The notes under the pieces are model-generated. The model was given only the letters and a program-made list of their open reading frames with translations, did not search any database and was not told where the DNA came from. A DNA stretch of 56,646 nucleotides from Acidobacteriaceae bacterium (GTDB lineage: Bacteria > Acidobacteriota > Terriglobia > Terriglobales > Acidobacteriaceae): positions 1-56,646 of the forward strand of contig PMSQ01000093.1 in NCBI GenBank assembly GCA_003168355.1, written 5' to 3'. Numbering within the stretch: position 1 is the stretch's first letter; each line of letters starts with the position of its first letter. Position numbers and translations under genes: made by a program. Positions 7,874-15,174 of this stretch are shown here, piece after piece.

Positions 7874-8332
7874 ATGTCCATCTCCTGCCCCCAATGTGCG
7901 GCCTCCATGCCCGACACTGCCGCTTTCTGTCCTGGCTGTGGACAGGCCATGCGCCCGGTGGTTCGCGTTCGAGGAACCGTGGGAGCGCTGCCTGAGACGA
8001 TTGCGGGCGCACTGGCTTATTGCATCGTCCCGGCGATTGTTTTTCTTCTCGTGGAGCCTTATAAAAAAAATCTCTTCGTGCGTTTCCATTCTTTCCAGTG
8101 CCTCGGGTTGTGCCTGGCCGCTGTGGTGATTGGTGCGGGGCTGCGGGTTGCGGGCTTCGTGCTGTTTTTCATTCCGCTGCTCGGTCGCCTCTTCATACTG
8201 CTGGTTTCCGTGCTTGCCGGGTTGGCTTTTTTCGTAGTCTGGGCAGTGCTCATTGTAAAAGCCCTGCAGGGCGAGATGTTCAAGCTCCCTTTCGTGGGTG
8301 AGTTTGCGGAACGGCAAACTATTTCGGGCTGA
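7874..8332 (+). CDS. zinc-ribbon DUF4870-like membrane protein (copy 1)
   Basis: A 152-residue protein with an N-terminal zinc ribbon, CPQCAASMPDTAAFCPGCG (two CxxC pairs, residues 5-23), followed by about three hydrophobic segments. The motif VEPYKKNLFVRFHSFQ between the first two helices and the end FKLPFVGEFAE are typical of DUF4870/Tic20-like small membrane proteins of unknown function. A second gene of the same design follows about 140 bases downstream, so this is a tandem duplication. Confidence 0.8.
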   Translation: MSISCPQCAASMPDTAAFCPGCGQAMRPVVRVRGTVGALPETIAGALAYCIVPAIVFLLVEPYKKNLFVRFHSFQCLGLCLAAVVIGAGLRVAGFVLFFIPLLGRLFILLVSVLAGLAFFVVWAVLIVKALQGEMFKLPFVGEFAERQTISG

Positions 8333-8468
8333 GCCCGGAAATGTTAGCTTGAATCGCCGATTGATTCGGATTCCGCTTTCTGGTACCTTTCCGCAACGTC
8401 GCTCGGGTCCGAACTCGTTCGACTGCGTAAAATCAGAGATGTTGAAGCAAGAAACGGGGGAAACTCCA

Positions 8469-8909
8469 ATGGCGTTTTGTAACCAGTGTGGCGCTCAGAT
8501 TGCCGATGGCGCGACCACATGCGCGGCCTGCAGCAGCGGCCGGCCCGCAGTCGTAGTCGCACCCGCCGGCACGGGCACGGGGCTCGCGGATAACGTGGCG
8601 GGAATGCTGGCTTATGTGACCATCATCCCGGCCATCGTTTTTCTTGTAGTGGAGCCCTACAACAAGAGCCGGTTCGTACGATTTCACTCGTTCCAGTCCA
8701 TTTTTTTTGGCGTTGCCTGGACTGCTCTGTGGATCGTGCTGAACATAGTGGCTCACATCCCGTTCCTCGGATTTCTTACGATTCTGATTTGGCCGCTGGT
8801 CGGGTTGGCAGGTCTGGTGATCTGGATCATCCTGCTGCTGAAGGCAAACCAGGGACTGATGTTCAAGCTGCCGGTGATCGGCGATCTGGCGGAGAAACAG
8901 GCTGGATAG
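8469..8909 (+). CDS. zinc-ribbon DUF4870-like membrane protein (copy 2)
   Basis: A 146-residue paralogue of the preceding gene. It has the zinc ribbon CNQCGAQIADGATTCAAC (residues 4-21), the shared signature VEPYNKSRFVRFHSFQS, and the shared ending MFKLPVIGDLAEKQ. I placed the start at the ATG at 8469, after a GGGGGAA ribosome site; an earlier in-frame start would overlap copy 1. The linker RPAVVVAPAGTGTG replaces the shorter link of copy 1. Function unknown. Confidence 0.82.
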   Translation: MAFCNQCGAQIADGATTCAACSSGRPAVVVAPAGTGTGLADNVAGMLAYVTIIPAIVFLVVEPYNKSRFVRFHSFQSIFFGVAWTALWIVLNIVAHIPFLGFLTILIWPLVGLAGLVIWIILLLKANQGLMFKLPVIGDLAEKQAG

Positions 8910-9125
8910 GCCCTGAGGTCGGCGGAGAAGCGAAACCGTTCGAACCTGGGTTGGAGCAAGGCTAGCCGCGGTCGGTAAGGCGCACGCGCGTCGGAAATGA
9001 ATTCGGCGCGTCGCTCTTGACTTTCTTCCTCTAAGCTGGCAATCCTATTAGCTTTTACCTGCTCTCCGAAAAGCACCGGGTGCGACCCGCGGGGTGCGGG
9101 AATTCTGGGCAAACTGGGGAATCGA

Positions 9126-10100
9126 TTGAAAGTCCGAGTCTTTTACCACGACAAGTGCTTTGACGGAGCCTGCTCCGCTGCGCTCTTCTCCCGTTTTTAC
9201 CGCGATCGCATCCGCGGCGATGCGGACTTTGTTTTTTCCGGCCTGCTGCATCGCGCTGGAGCGCTGTTTGACGAATCCCATTTCGATGGTGATGAAAATG
9301 CCATCGTCGACTTCAAGTACTCCAGTTCGCCCAGGATCACCTGGTGGTTCGACCACCATGAGAGTGCGTTTCTCTCCACTGCCGACGCCGCGCATTTTGA
9401 GCGGGACCAGAGTAACAAGAAGTTCTACGATCCGGCCTTCAAGTCGTGCACCGGTTTCATTGCGATGATCGCGCAGCAGCGTTTTGGATTCGATCCCGCT
9501 CCCGTGGCTGATCTGGTGCAGTGGGCCGACGTGATTGACGGCGCTCTGTACGCGGATGCGAATACGGCGGTGGAAATGCAAGCCCCCGCCATGAAGCTGA
9601 CCATGGTCATCGAATCCGCGCCGGATCAGGGATTTGTCCCAAACCTGATTCCTCTGCTGGCAGTCAAACCCTTGGCCGCAATTCTGGAAGAGCCTTTTGT
9701 GGCTCCTCTCTTGCCCCCGTTGTTGAGGCGCCACGAAATCTCTATCGAGATACTTAGGCAGCGTGCAGAGTGCAAAGACGGGACAATTTTTTTCGACATC
9801 ACCGATCAAGATCTCGAGGGTTACAACAAATTCGTTCCCTACTTTCTGCATCCCGAATCGATCTATAGCGTAGGGCTGAGCAAGAGCAGCTTCCGCGTGA
9901 AGGTTTCGGTGGGATCGAACCCCTGGGCCCCGGTAGAGCCGGCGGTCAATTTGGCCAAGATTTGTGAACGCTACGGCGGCGGCGGGCACGCGCGCGTGGG
10001 GGCCATCTCCTTCAATGTAAATCAGCATGCGGCGGCGATTAAGGCTTCCCGGGAAATCGTAAGCGAACTACGCGCCGCAGTGCGCACGCAAAAGAGGTGA
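9126..10100 (+). CDS. DHH/DHHA1-family phosphoesterase-like protein
   Basis: A 324-residue protein with features of the DHH phosphoesterase superfamily: HDKCFDGACSAAL (8-20), D62 in AIVDFKY, the namesake DHH at 76-78 (WWFDHHES), and a C-terminal DHHA1 motif GGGGHARVG at about 284-292. The family includes oligoribonucleases, c-di-AMP and pyrophosphate hydrolases and RecJ. This member is shorter than RecJ and lacks membrane or CBS domains. The start is a TTG at 9126 preceded by a GGGGAA ribosome site. The substrate cannot be told. Confidence 0.83.
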   Translation: MKVRVFYHDKCFDGACSAALFSRFYRDRIRGDADFVFSGLLHRAGALFDESHFDGDENAIVDFKYSSSPRITWWFDHHESAFLSTADAAHFERDQSNKKFYDPAFKSCTGFIAMIAQQRFGFDPAPVADLVQWADVIDGALYADANTAVEMQAPAMKLTMVIESAPDQGFVPNLIPLLAVKPLAAILEEPFVAPLLPPLLRRHEISIEILRQRAECKDGTIFFDITDQDLEGYNKFVPYFLHPESIYSVGLSKSSFRVKVSVGSNPWAPVEPAVNLAKICERYGGGGHARVGAISFNVNQHAAAIKASREIVSELRAAVRTQKR

Positions 10101-10165
10101 GAGCCGTCGGGAAGGCGTCGCTGCGGAAAGTGTGAGCGATGTGGCCGTGATATTCTGACCGCTGG

Positions 10166-10714
10166 TTGCACCGCTGCATGCTCTCGCCTGCCAGGAAAAT
10201 CGTGTTCCATCCCGCGCGGAGAGATCTGCTGCGGGTGGTTGCCACCTTCGAATTTGCCAAAGGCATTCTTGTTTTGCTGATTGGCCTGAGCGCCCTCCTG
10301 CTCGTCCACAAAGATGCATGGGTGATTGCCGAGAGCCTGTTGGCGCTGTTGCACATCAATACCGACCGGCATTGGGCGCAGCTTTTTCTCGATTTTGCCG
10401 ACCGCCTGACCGATTCCCGTCTGTGGATGGCCGCGCAACTGGCATTTACCTATTCCGCCTTGCGCTTTGCGGAGGCGTACGGACTGTGGAAGCAGCGTAC
10501 GTGGGCGGAATGGGTTGCCTTCGTGTCCGGAACTTTGTTTCTCCCGCTTGAGATCCGGGGACTTATGCGTGGCATCACGGTGCTGCGCTCCGCGGTGTTT
10601 CTGGGCAATCTCATTATCGTTTTCTACATGTTGTATCTGTTGCGCACGGGAGGCCGTCTGGGGTCCGGGTGTTCTGCTGGTAACACCGAAACCCGTGTCG
10701 GAAGCGGCAAGTAG
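10166..10714 (+). CDS. DUF2127-type membrane protein
   Basis: A predicted 182-residue membrane protein. Hydrophobic segments lie near residues 28-48 (FAKGILVLLIGLSALLLV), 85-105, 116-135 and 144-165. The pattern FEFAKGILVLL ... RFAEAYGLWKQRTWAEWVAFVSGTLFLPLE matches the DUF2127 family of unknown function. The true start could be the ATG twelve bases on (MLSPARK). The C-terminal tail GGRLGSGCSAGNTETRVGSGK looks unstructured. Confidence 0.72.
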   Translation: MHRCMLSPARKIVFHPARRDLLRVVATFEFAKGILVLLIGLSALLLVHKDAWVIAESLLALLHINTDRHWAQLFLDFADRLTDSRLWMAAQLAFTYSALRFAEAYGLWKQRTWAEWVAFVSGTLFLPLEIRGLMRGITVLRSAVFLGNLIIVFYMLYLLRTGGRLGSGCSAGNTETRVGSGK

Positions 10715-10792
10715 AGTCCATCGACTCTGGCCACACGCGATGCCTTTGCTGCATAATCGACCGGACTGCTTGCTGCAATTGTGGAGGGGATT

Positions 10793-11323
10793 ATGCGCGT
10801 CTGCGTTGGTTGCACGCTCCTCGTGCTATCGGCTCTGGGAGTATCCTTTGCCCAGGACACAAACTTTGCTACCGGCCCCCAGTATCTATTGAGTCAGGGA
10901 TCGCCGTTTTTCGCGCGTTCTATTTCCACGCCCTCTCTATCCTTGTCTGGACCGGCGCTTGAAGTGGGCGCCAGCAACGCTACCGAAGGCCTCAGCGCCG
11001 GCGCGGAAAATCGGGGCGCCTCACTGTTCCAGCCGGACGCGCTACCCAAGGTGGATTTCTTTTCCATCTACTACGGCGCGCCTCGGGTGAGCGTGATCGA
11101 GATCAGTTTTCCCGAAGCCTCGGGTGGATCCTCGTCACTCAGCGGAATTCCACCGAGCATTGTGGAGGCTGGGGTTTGGGAGATGACCACGGCGCAGGCG
11201 TTGCACGATCGCGGCTACGGGGTCACGCTGGTGGAAGCCGCAGCGTACGAGAAAGCGCACACCGGGCACGCGACTCACATCTATACCAACGCCGACATCG
11301 ATCGCCTGCACAGCACCAGCTAG
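10793..11323 (+). CDS. secreted hypothetical protein
   Basis: A 176-residue protein with a clear signal peptide (MRVCVGCTLLVLSALGVSFAQ, cleavage after about residue 20). The ATG at 10793 follows a GGAGGGGA ribosome site. The mature part is rich in Ser, Gly and Ala, then has FFSIYYGAPRVSVIEISFPEA and a more conserved-looking end (SIVEAGVWEMTTAQALHDRGYGVTLVEAAAYEKAH). I do not recognise a family. It is convergent with a FecR-like gene 22 bases away. Confidence 0.68.
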   Translation: MRVCVGCTLLVLSALGVSFAQDTNFATGPQYLLSQGSPFFARSISTPSLSLSGPALEVGASNATEGLSAGAENRGASLFQPDALPKVDFFSIYYGAPRVSVIEISFPEASGGSSSLSGIPPSIVEAGVWEMTTAQALHDRGYGVTLVEAAAYEKAHTGHATHIYTNADIDRLHSTS

Positions 11324-11345
11324 AGAACAATCGGCCCTGATGAGT

Positions 11346-12044
11346 TTAGGGTTTGGCAGGGCTGATGGGATCGTCCCCGTGACATAGGCCCAAGCATGCG
11401 AGGACGCCGACCAGCACGACTCCGGCCATCTTGGCCGACAGGCTGTTCAGTATCGCTCCGTTTGCGTCTATTCCATCTGCAGGCTTGATCAGCGCCCCGC
11501 ATCGTTCGTCTCGAGTGGCCTGCTCACCTTCTCGTACGATGGTGTCAGACCACTCCCCCTGTTTTGCTTTCCGCGCGACTCCATTCTTGGAGTGAATTTT
11601 GACGTCATTCTTATAAGCGACCACTTTTACCTTGCCATCAACATCGCTCACATCGTACTGAGTCCACTCTGCCGTTACGGGAATGATGGTGATGCAGTTC
11701 ACGCGCACTCTCATTTGCCGCGCCGTGTTTAGTTGCAGGCCGCCATGGTCGAGGACGAGTTCGTCGCCCTCGAATTGCACAATGGTGTCGGGTTGCACGG
11801 TGACGGTGGACCCGTCCGCATCGAGTCTCGCGCTGTGGTCCTTCGGGGTTTGTATCAGGGCGTCCGGGAAAATTGCGGAGGATTCAGGTGCCGGATTGCC
11901 ATTCAGCCAGGTTCCTCCATCGCTGTGGAGCAGGGCACGGTCAGTGCCCTGGGCGACCAGCGATCCAGGGACAATGACGATCATCACGCCGCAAACGAGT
12001 TTGCGCCACCCGAGCAAACAGAATCCCGCCTTTGTTCCGCACAA
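11346..12044 (-). CDS. FecR-like domain protein, exported
   Basis: A 232-residue protein. After a signal-like N terminus (KLVCGVMIVIVPGSLVAQ) it has the pattern DGGTWLNGNPAPESSAIFPDALIQTPKDHSARLDADGSTVTVQPDTIVQFEGDELVLDHGGLQLNT, typical of FecR-like sheets seen in many acidobacterial secreted proteins. A C-terminal hydrophobic segment (AKMAGVVLVGVLACLGL, about 205-222) could anchor it. The chosen start is a TTG at 12044 after an AGGCAGG; an ATG 20 codons on is possible but would shorten the signal peptide. No sigma-factor partner is adjacent, so it is unlikely to be a classical anti-sigma factor. Confidence 0.62.
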   Translation of the reverse strand: MCGTKAGFCLLGWRKLVCGVMIVIVPGSLVAQGTDRALLHSDGGTWLNGNPAPESSAIFPDALIQTPKDHSARLDADGSTVTVQPDTIVQFEGDELVLDHGGLQLNTARQMRVRVNCITIIPVTAEWTQYDVSDVDGKVKVVAYKNDVKIHSKNGVARKAKQGEWSDTIVREGEQATRDERCGALIKPADGIDANGAILNSLSAKMAGVVLVGVLACLGLCHGDDPISPAKP

Positions 12045-12136
12045 CCTGCCTAGCTAAGGATAGTGTGCGGGGTTCCTGGCGGGTATTGGCTTGCGTGATG
12101 ACCGTAGCGGAAGGAGAGCGCAAGCAGCTGTGATGA

Positions 12137-13603
12137 CTAAACGCGAGCGAAGTCGATGTAGCCGTGCTGGATGTCGGTGCGAATCAGTTTGACGCGGAGC
12201 TTGTCTCCTACATCGGCTCCTTGAGCTCCTTGCGCAAGCAATCCTTCGATGTGGGGTTGCAGCACCCGCACGAACGTTCCGTGTGGAGTTGCCCCGGTAA
12301 CTATGGCATCGAAGATGGCGCCGATTTGGTGCTGCATGGCGACGGCAGCAAGGCGCTTGGACATTTCCCGTTCTACCTTTCGCGCCGCGTCTTCTTTCTG
12401 GGTGCAGTTGTCGGCAATCGCCGTGAGTTCGTCATCCGAGTAAGGATTTGGCTTTGCCGCGAGCATGGCCTTAATTAGCCTCTGGGTCACGATGTCAGGA
12501 AAGCGGCGGTTGGGGGCGGTGGAGTGGGTGTAATCCTGAACCGCAAGGCCGAAGTGTCCGGGTGAGGGATCGCCGGGTCGCTCGAGAACGTATTCTCCGG
12601 GGCCGATCAATTTGATGACGGCGAGCGAAAGGTCGGCAAAATGATCGGGGTCGGCGGCCTTACGCTTCACCAGAAAATCGTTGAGTGCCTTGGAGTCAGG
12701 GTTCGTTGGAAGTTTCTCGCCGTAGGCCGCCGCCAGCTGAACGATGCGGTCCCAGCGCTCGGGTTGCTTTACGATGCGGCGCAAGGACGAAACTTTCTCG
12801 AGCATTCGTGCTACCACGCCGTTGGCCGCAATCATGAAGTCTTCAATCAACTCGGTGGCGTGATTTTTCTGCTGCTGTACAACGTCGACCACCTGGTCAT
12901 TTTGCAGCAGCGGGAGAATTTCGTCGGTCTGGAGGCTGAGCGCTCCATTCTCTTGCCGATGGTTTTTCAGCTTCTGCGCCACTTCGTCCTGCCAGTGGAG
13001 TTGCGCCTGAAGGTCGGCAGAAGCGGCTACCTTGGCCGGGGCTGCCGCCCTGCCTTCCAGCCAGGCTCCCAATGAGTTGTACTGGAGTTGCGTTCGGTTC
13101 CGAACCACTGCTCGATAAACGTTGCTGGAAGTTACGTGGCCGCCGGCGTCCACCACGAATTCTATGACGACGCTCAACCGGTCCTGATTTTCCAGCAGGG
13201 AAGTCTGACCCGTGGAAAGCTCTTCCGGCAGCATGGGGAAGATTCGGATTCCAGCATACACGGTTGTGGTTTCGCGAGAGGCATGTTGATCGATTGCGCT
13301 TTGCTTGGGAACGAAGGCGTCCACATCGGCAATGCCGACCAGAATCTTTACATCGCCATTCGGCAACTGCTCTGCAACTTCGATCTGATCCAGATCGCGG
13401 GAGGTGTCGTTGTCGATCGACGACCATAAGAGATCCCGCAGGTCGCGTATGTTGCCTCCGGCAGCGATTGCCGGCGGCTGAGCTCGCAAGGCTGCCAGTT
13501 GCTGCTCAACGGCGGGCAGGAAGTCGGGTTCGAATCCGTGTTGCCGCATGATTTCTTTTGCGGTTGTCTGCAGATCGATATGAGAAGGGCTGGTGTTAGG
13601 CAT
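12137..13603 (-). CDS. RNB-domain exoribonuclease (RNase II/R family)
   Basis: A 488-residue 3'-5' exoribonuclease of the RNase II/R family, shorter than RNase R (about 700-800) because the N-terminal cold-shock domains are missing. The catalytic aspartates are in SSIDNDTSRDLDQ (D64, D66, D70, D72). The Arg-containing end motif STAPNRRFPDIVTQRLI of the RNB domain is present. An S1-like RNA-binding domain occupies the last 75 residues (GAIFDAIVTGATPHGTFVRVL...). Compact enzymes like this are common in Acidobacteriota. No ribosome site is obvious upstream of the ATG. Confidence 0.9.
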   Translation of the reverse strand: MPNTSPSHIDLQTTAKEIMRQHGFEPDFLPAVEQQLAALRAQPPAIAAGGNIRDLRDLLWSSIDNDTSRDLDQIEVAEQLPNGDVKILVGIADVDAFVPKQSAIDQHASRETTTVYAGIRIFPMLPEELSTGQTSLLENQDRLSVVIEFVVDAGGHVTSSNVYRAVVRNRTQLQYNSLGAWLEGRAAAPAKVAASADLQAQLHWQDEVAQKLKNHRQENGALSLQTDEILPLLQNDQVVDVVQQQKNHATELIEDFMIAANGVVARMLEKVSSLRRIVKQPERWDRIVQLAAAYGEKLPTNPDSKALNDFLVKRKAADPDHFADLSLAVIKLIGPGEYVLERPGDPSPGHFGLAVQDYTHSTAPNRRFPDIVTQRLIKAMLAAKPNPYSDDELTAIADNCTQKEDAARKVEREMSKRLAAVAMQHQIGAIFDAIVTGATPHGTFVRVLQPHIEGLLAQGAQGADVGDKLRVKLIRTDIQHGYIDFARV

Positions 13604-13637
13604 GAACTCGTGGTCGTGTTATGAAGTCCGCTAAAAT

Positions 13638-13734
13638 CCACGGAGGCGCAGAGGCACAGAGAAAAATCTTCCGGATTTCCAATTGTTCAGTTCTTGACTT
13701 GTTTTCTCCGTGTCTCTGTGTCTCTGTGGTGAAA
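13638..13734. repeat. dispersed palindromic repeat, copy 1
   Basis: Two inverted arms, CCACGGAGGCGCAGAGGCA... (13638-13665) and the reverse-complement-like TTTTCTCCGTGTCTCTGTG... (13702-13734), flank about 36 unique bases. A second copy with the same arms is at 53494-53585. Both lie between genes. The element is non-coding and can fold into a long imperfect hairpin. Confidence 0.8.
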
Positions 13735-13744
13735 AGCTTTGAAT

Positions 13745-14893
13745 TCACTCGGTGACGACCGCCTTCACCAGATTTCGCGGGCGGTCCACGTTGTAGCCCT
13801 TTTTCGTCGCCACGTGATAGGCGAACAGTTGCAGCGGAATCACTTCAACGATGGGCAGCAGCAGTTCGGGCGCGGCGGGAACAAAGAATACATCGTCGGC
13901 GATGCTGGTAATCTCGTGATCAGCCTCAGTCGCGACCGCCACCAGGCGGCCGCGCCTTGATCTAACTTCCTTCATGACATCGAGGGTGCGGCGGTAGCGC
14001 AAGACGGAGTCCGGATCGTGGTGGTCGCAGGTCGCCAGCACCACCACTGGAAGTTTTTCGTCGACCAGTGCATTCGGTCCGTGTTTCAGTTCTCCGGCGG
14101 GATAGCCTTCCGCATGCGCGTAGGAGGTTTCCTTGAGCTTGAGCGCGCCCTCGCGCGCAATCGCGTAGTGTACACCACGTCCCAGGTACAAAAACTTTTC
14201 CGCATGAAACTGCTTCTGCGCGAATTCCTCGGCGAGATCGTCCCAGACGCGAAGATTATTTTCGATGGCGTCGGGAAGTTGCAAGAGCCGCAGCAGATAA
14301 GACCGCGTGACCTCCGAGGTCATGCGGCCTCGCTTGCGCGCCAGGAATAATGCCATCAGATAGAGAACGGTTACCTGAGTAGTGAAGCTCTTGGTTGCGG
14401 GCACGGCGAGTTCCGGACCAGCCCCCGTGATCAGGGCTGCGCTGGCTTCACGGGGAATGGTGGCCTCAGCCACATTAGAGACCGCGATGGTCTTGACGCC
14501 ACGGGTGAGCGCTTCGCGTTGCGCGGCAATGGTATCGGCAGTTTCGCCGGATTGCGTGACCACCATCACGATGGGATCCACGGCGGCGTGGGTGGAGCGA
14601 TAGCAATATTCGCTGGCGTACTCCACGTCCACGGCGACGCCGGAAAGATCTTCGATCATGATTTCGCCTGCCAGGCCCGCGTGGCGGCTCGACCCGCTGG
14701 CGGCGATGATCAGCTTCTCGAAGGTGAGCAGAGCGCTCTCAATAGCATGCAGCGCGCCGGGGAAAAGAATGTCGTTTTTCAAGTGCAGATCGACGGTTTT
14801 CGCGATGGCCTGGGGCTGTTCGTAGATTTCCCGGCGCATCGCATGCGAAAAGCCCTTCATTGCATTGTTAGAGTTGGCGTTGGTTGGATTCAT
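13745..14893 (-). CDS. SIS-domain protein, GlmS isomerase-like, without a glutaminase domain
   Basis: A 382-residue protein with two SIS sugar-isomerase domains (about 45-185 and 215-365). It has GlmS C-terminal hallmarks: ASGSSRHAGLAGE, VTQSGETADT, LGRGVHYAIAREGALKLKETSYAHAEGYPAGELKHGP and the ending RPRNLVKAVVTE. Full GlmS is about 600 residues and starts with a Cys-nucleophile glutaminase domain, which is absent here. It could use free ammonia, act as a glucosamine-6-phosphate deaminase, or handle another sugar phosphate. It stands alone next to tRNA-Arg. Confidence 0.85.
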   Translation of the reverse strand: MNPTNANSNNAMKGFSHAMRREIYEQPQAIAKTVDLHLKNDILFPGALHAIESALLTFEKLIIAASGSSRHAGLAGEIMIEDLSGVAVDVEYASEYCYRSTHAAVDPIVMVVTQSGETADTIAAQREALTRGVKTIAVSNVAEATIPREASAALITGAGPELAVPATKSFTTQVTVLYLMALFLARKRGRMTSEVTRSYLLRLLQLPDAIENNLRVWDDLAEEFAQKQFHAEKFLYLGRGVHYAIAREGALKLKETSYAHAEGYPAGELKHGPNALVDEKLPVVVLATCDHHDPDSVLRYRRTLDVMKEVRSRRGRLVAVATEADHEITSIADDVFFVPAAPELLLPIVEVIPLQLFAYHVATKKGYNVDRPRNLVKAVVTE

Positions 14894-15054
14894 GATCGAC
14901 TGCGGCGAGAGTAAATCATTTGCCGCGCCTCGGGCAAACCGGTGCAGGATCTCTCAGTCGGTTTCGAGCCGAAGGACGCGTAGTATGCTTCAGAACCATG
15001 CTGTTTGACAGATCACTCCCTCAAATTGCCATGAGATAATGGGCGTACTCGCAC

Positions 15055-15131
15055 GGCCCCGTAGCTCAGTTGGATAGAGCAGCGGTTTCCTAAACCGTTG
15101 GTCGGCGGTTCGACTCCGCCCGGGGCCCCCA
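15055..15131 (+). tRNA. tRNA-Arg (anticodon CCT)
   Basis: A full cloverleaf: acceptor GGCCCCG with CGGGGCC, D-arm GCTC/GAGC, anticodon loop TTCCTAA, T-arm GGCGG-TTCGACT-CCGCC, and an encoded CCA at the 3' end. The anticodon CCT reads AGG. A GATAAT at 15035-15040 could be its -10. Confidence 0.95.
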
Positions 15132-15174
15132 TTTTCAGCAGCCACCCGTGGCAAACGCATTGGAGCGGCGATCC

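Noticed and set aside
15005..15040. A perfect TTGACA and a GATAAT upstream of tRNA-Arg
   Set aside because: The hexamers are 24 bases apart, too far for a standard promoter, so they were not called as one.
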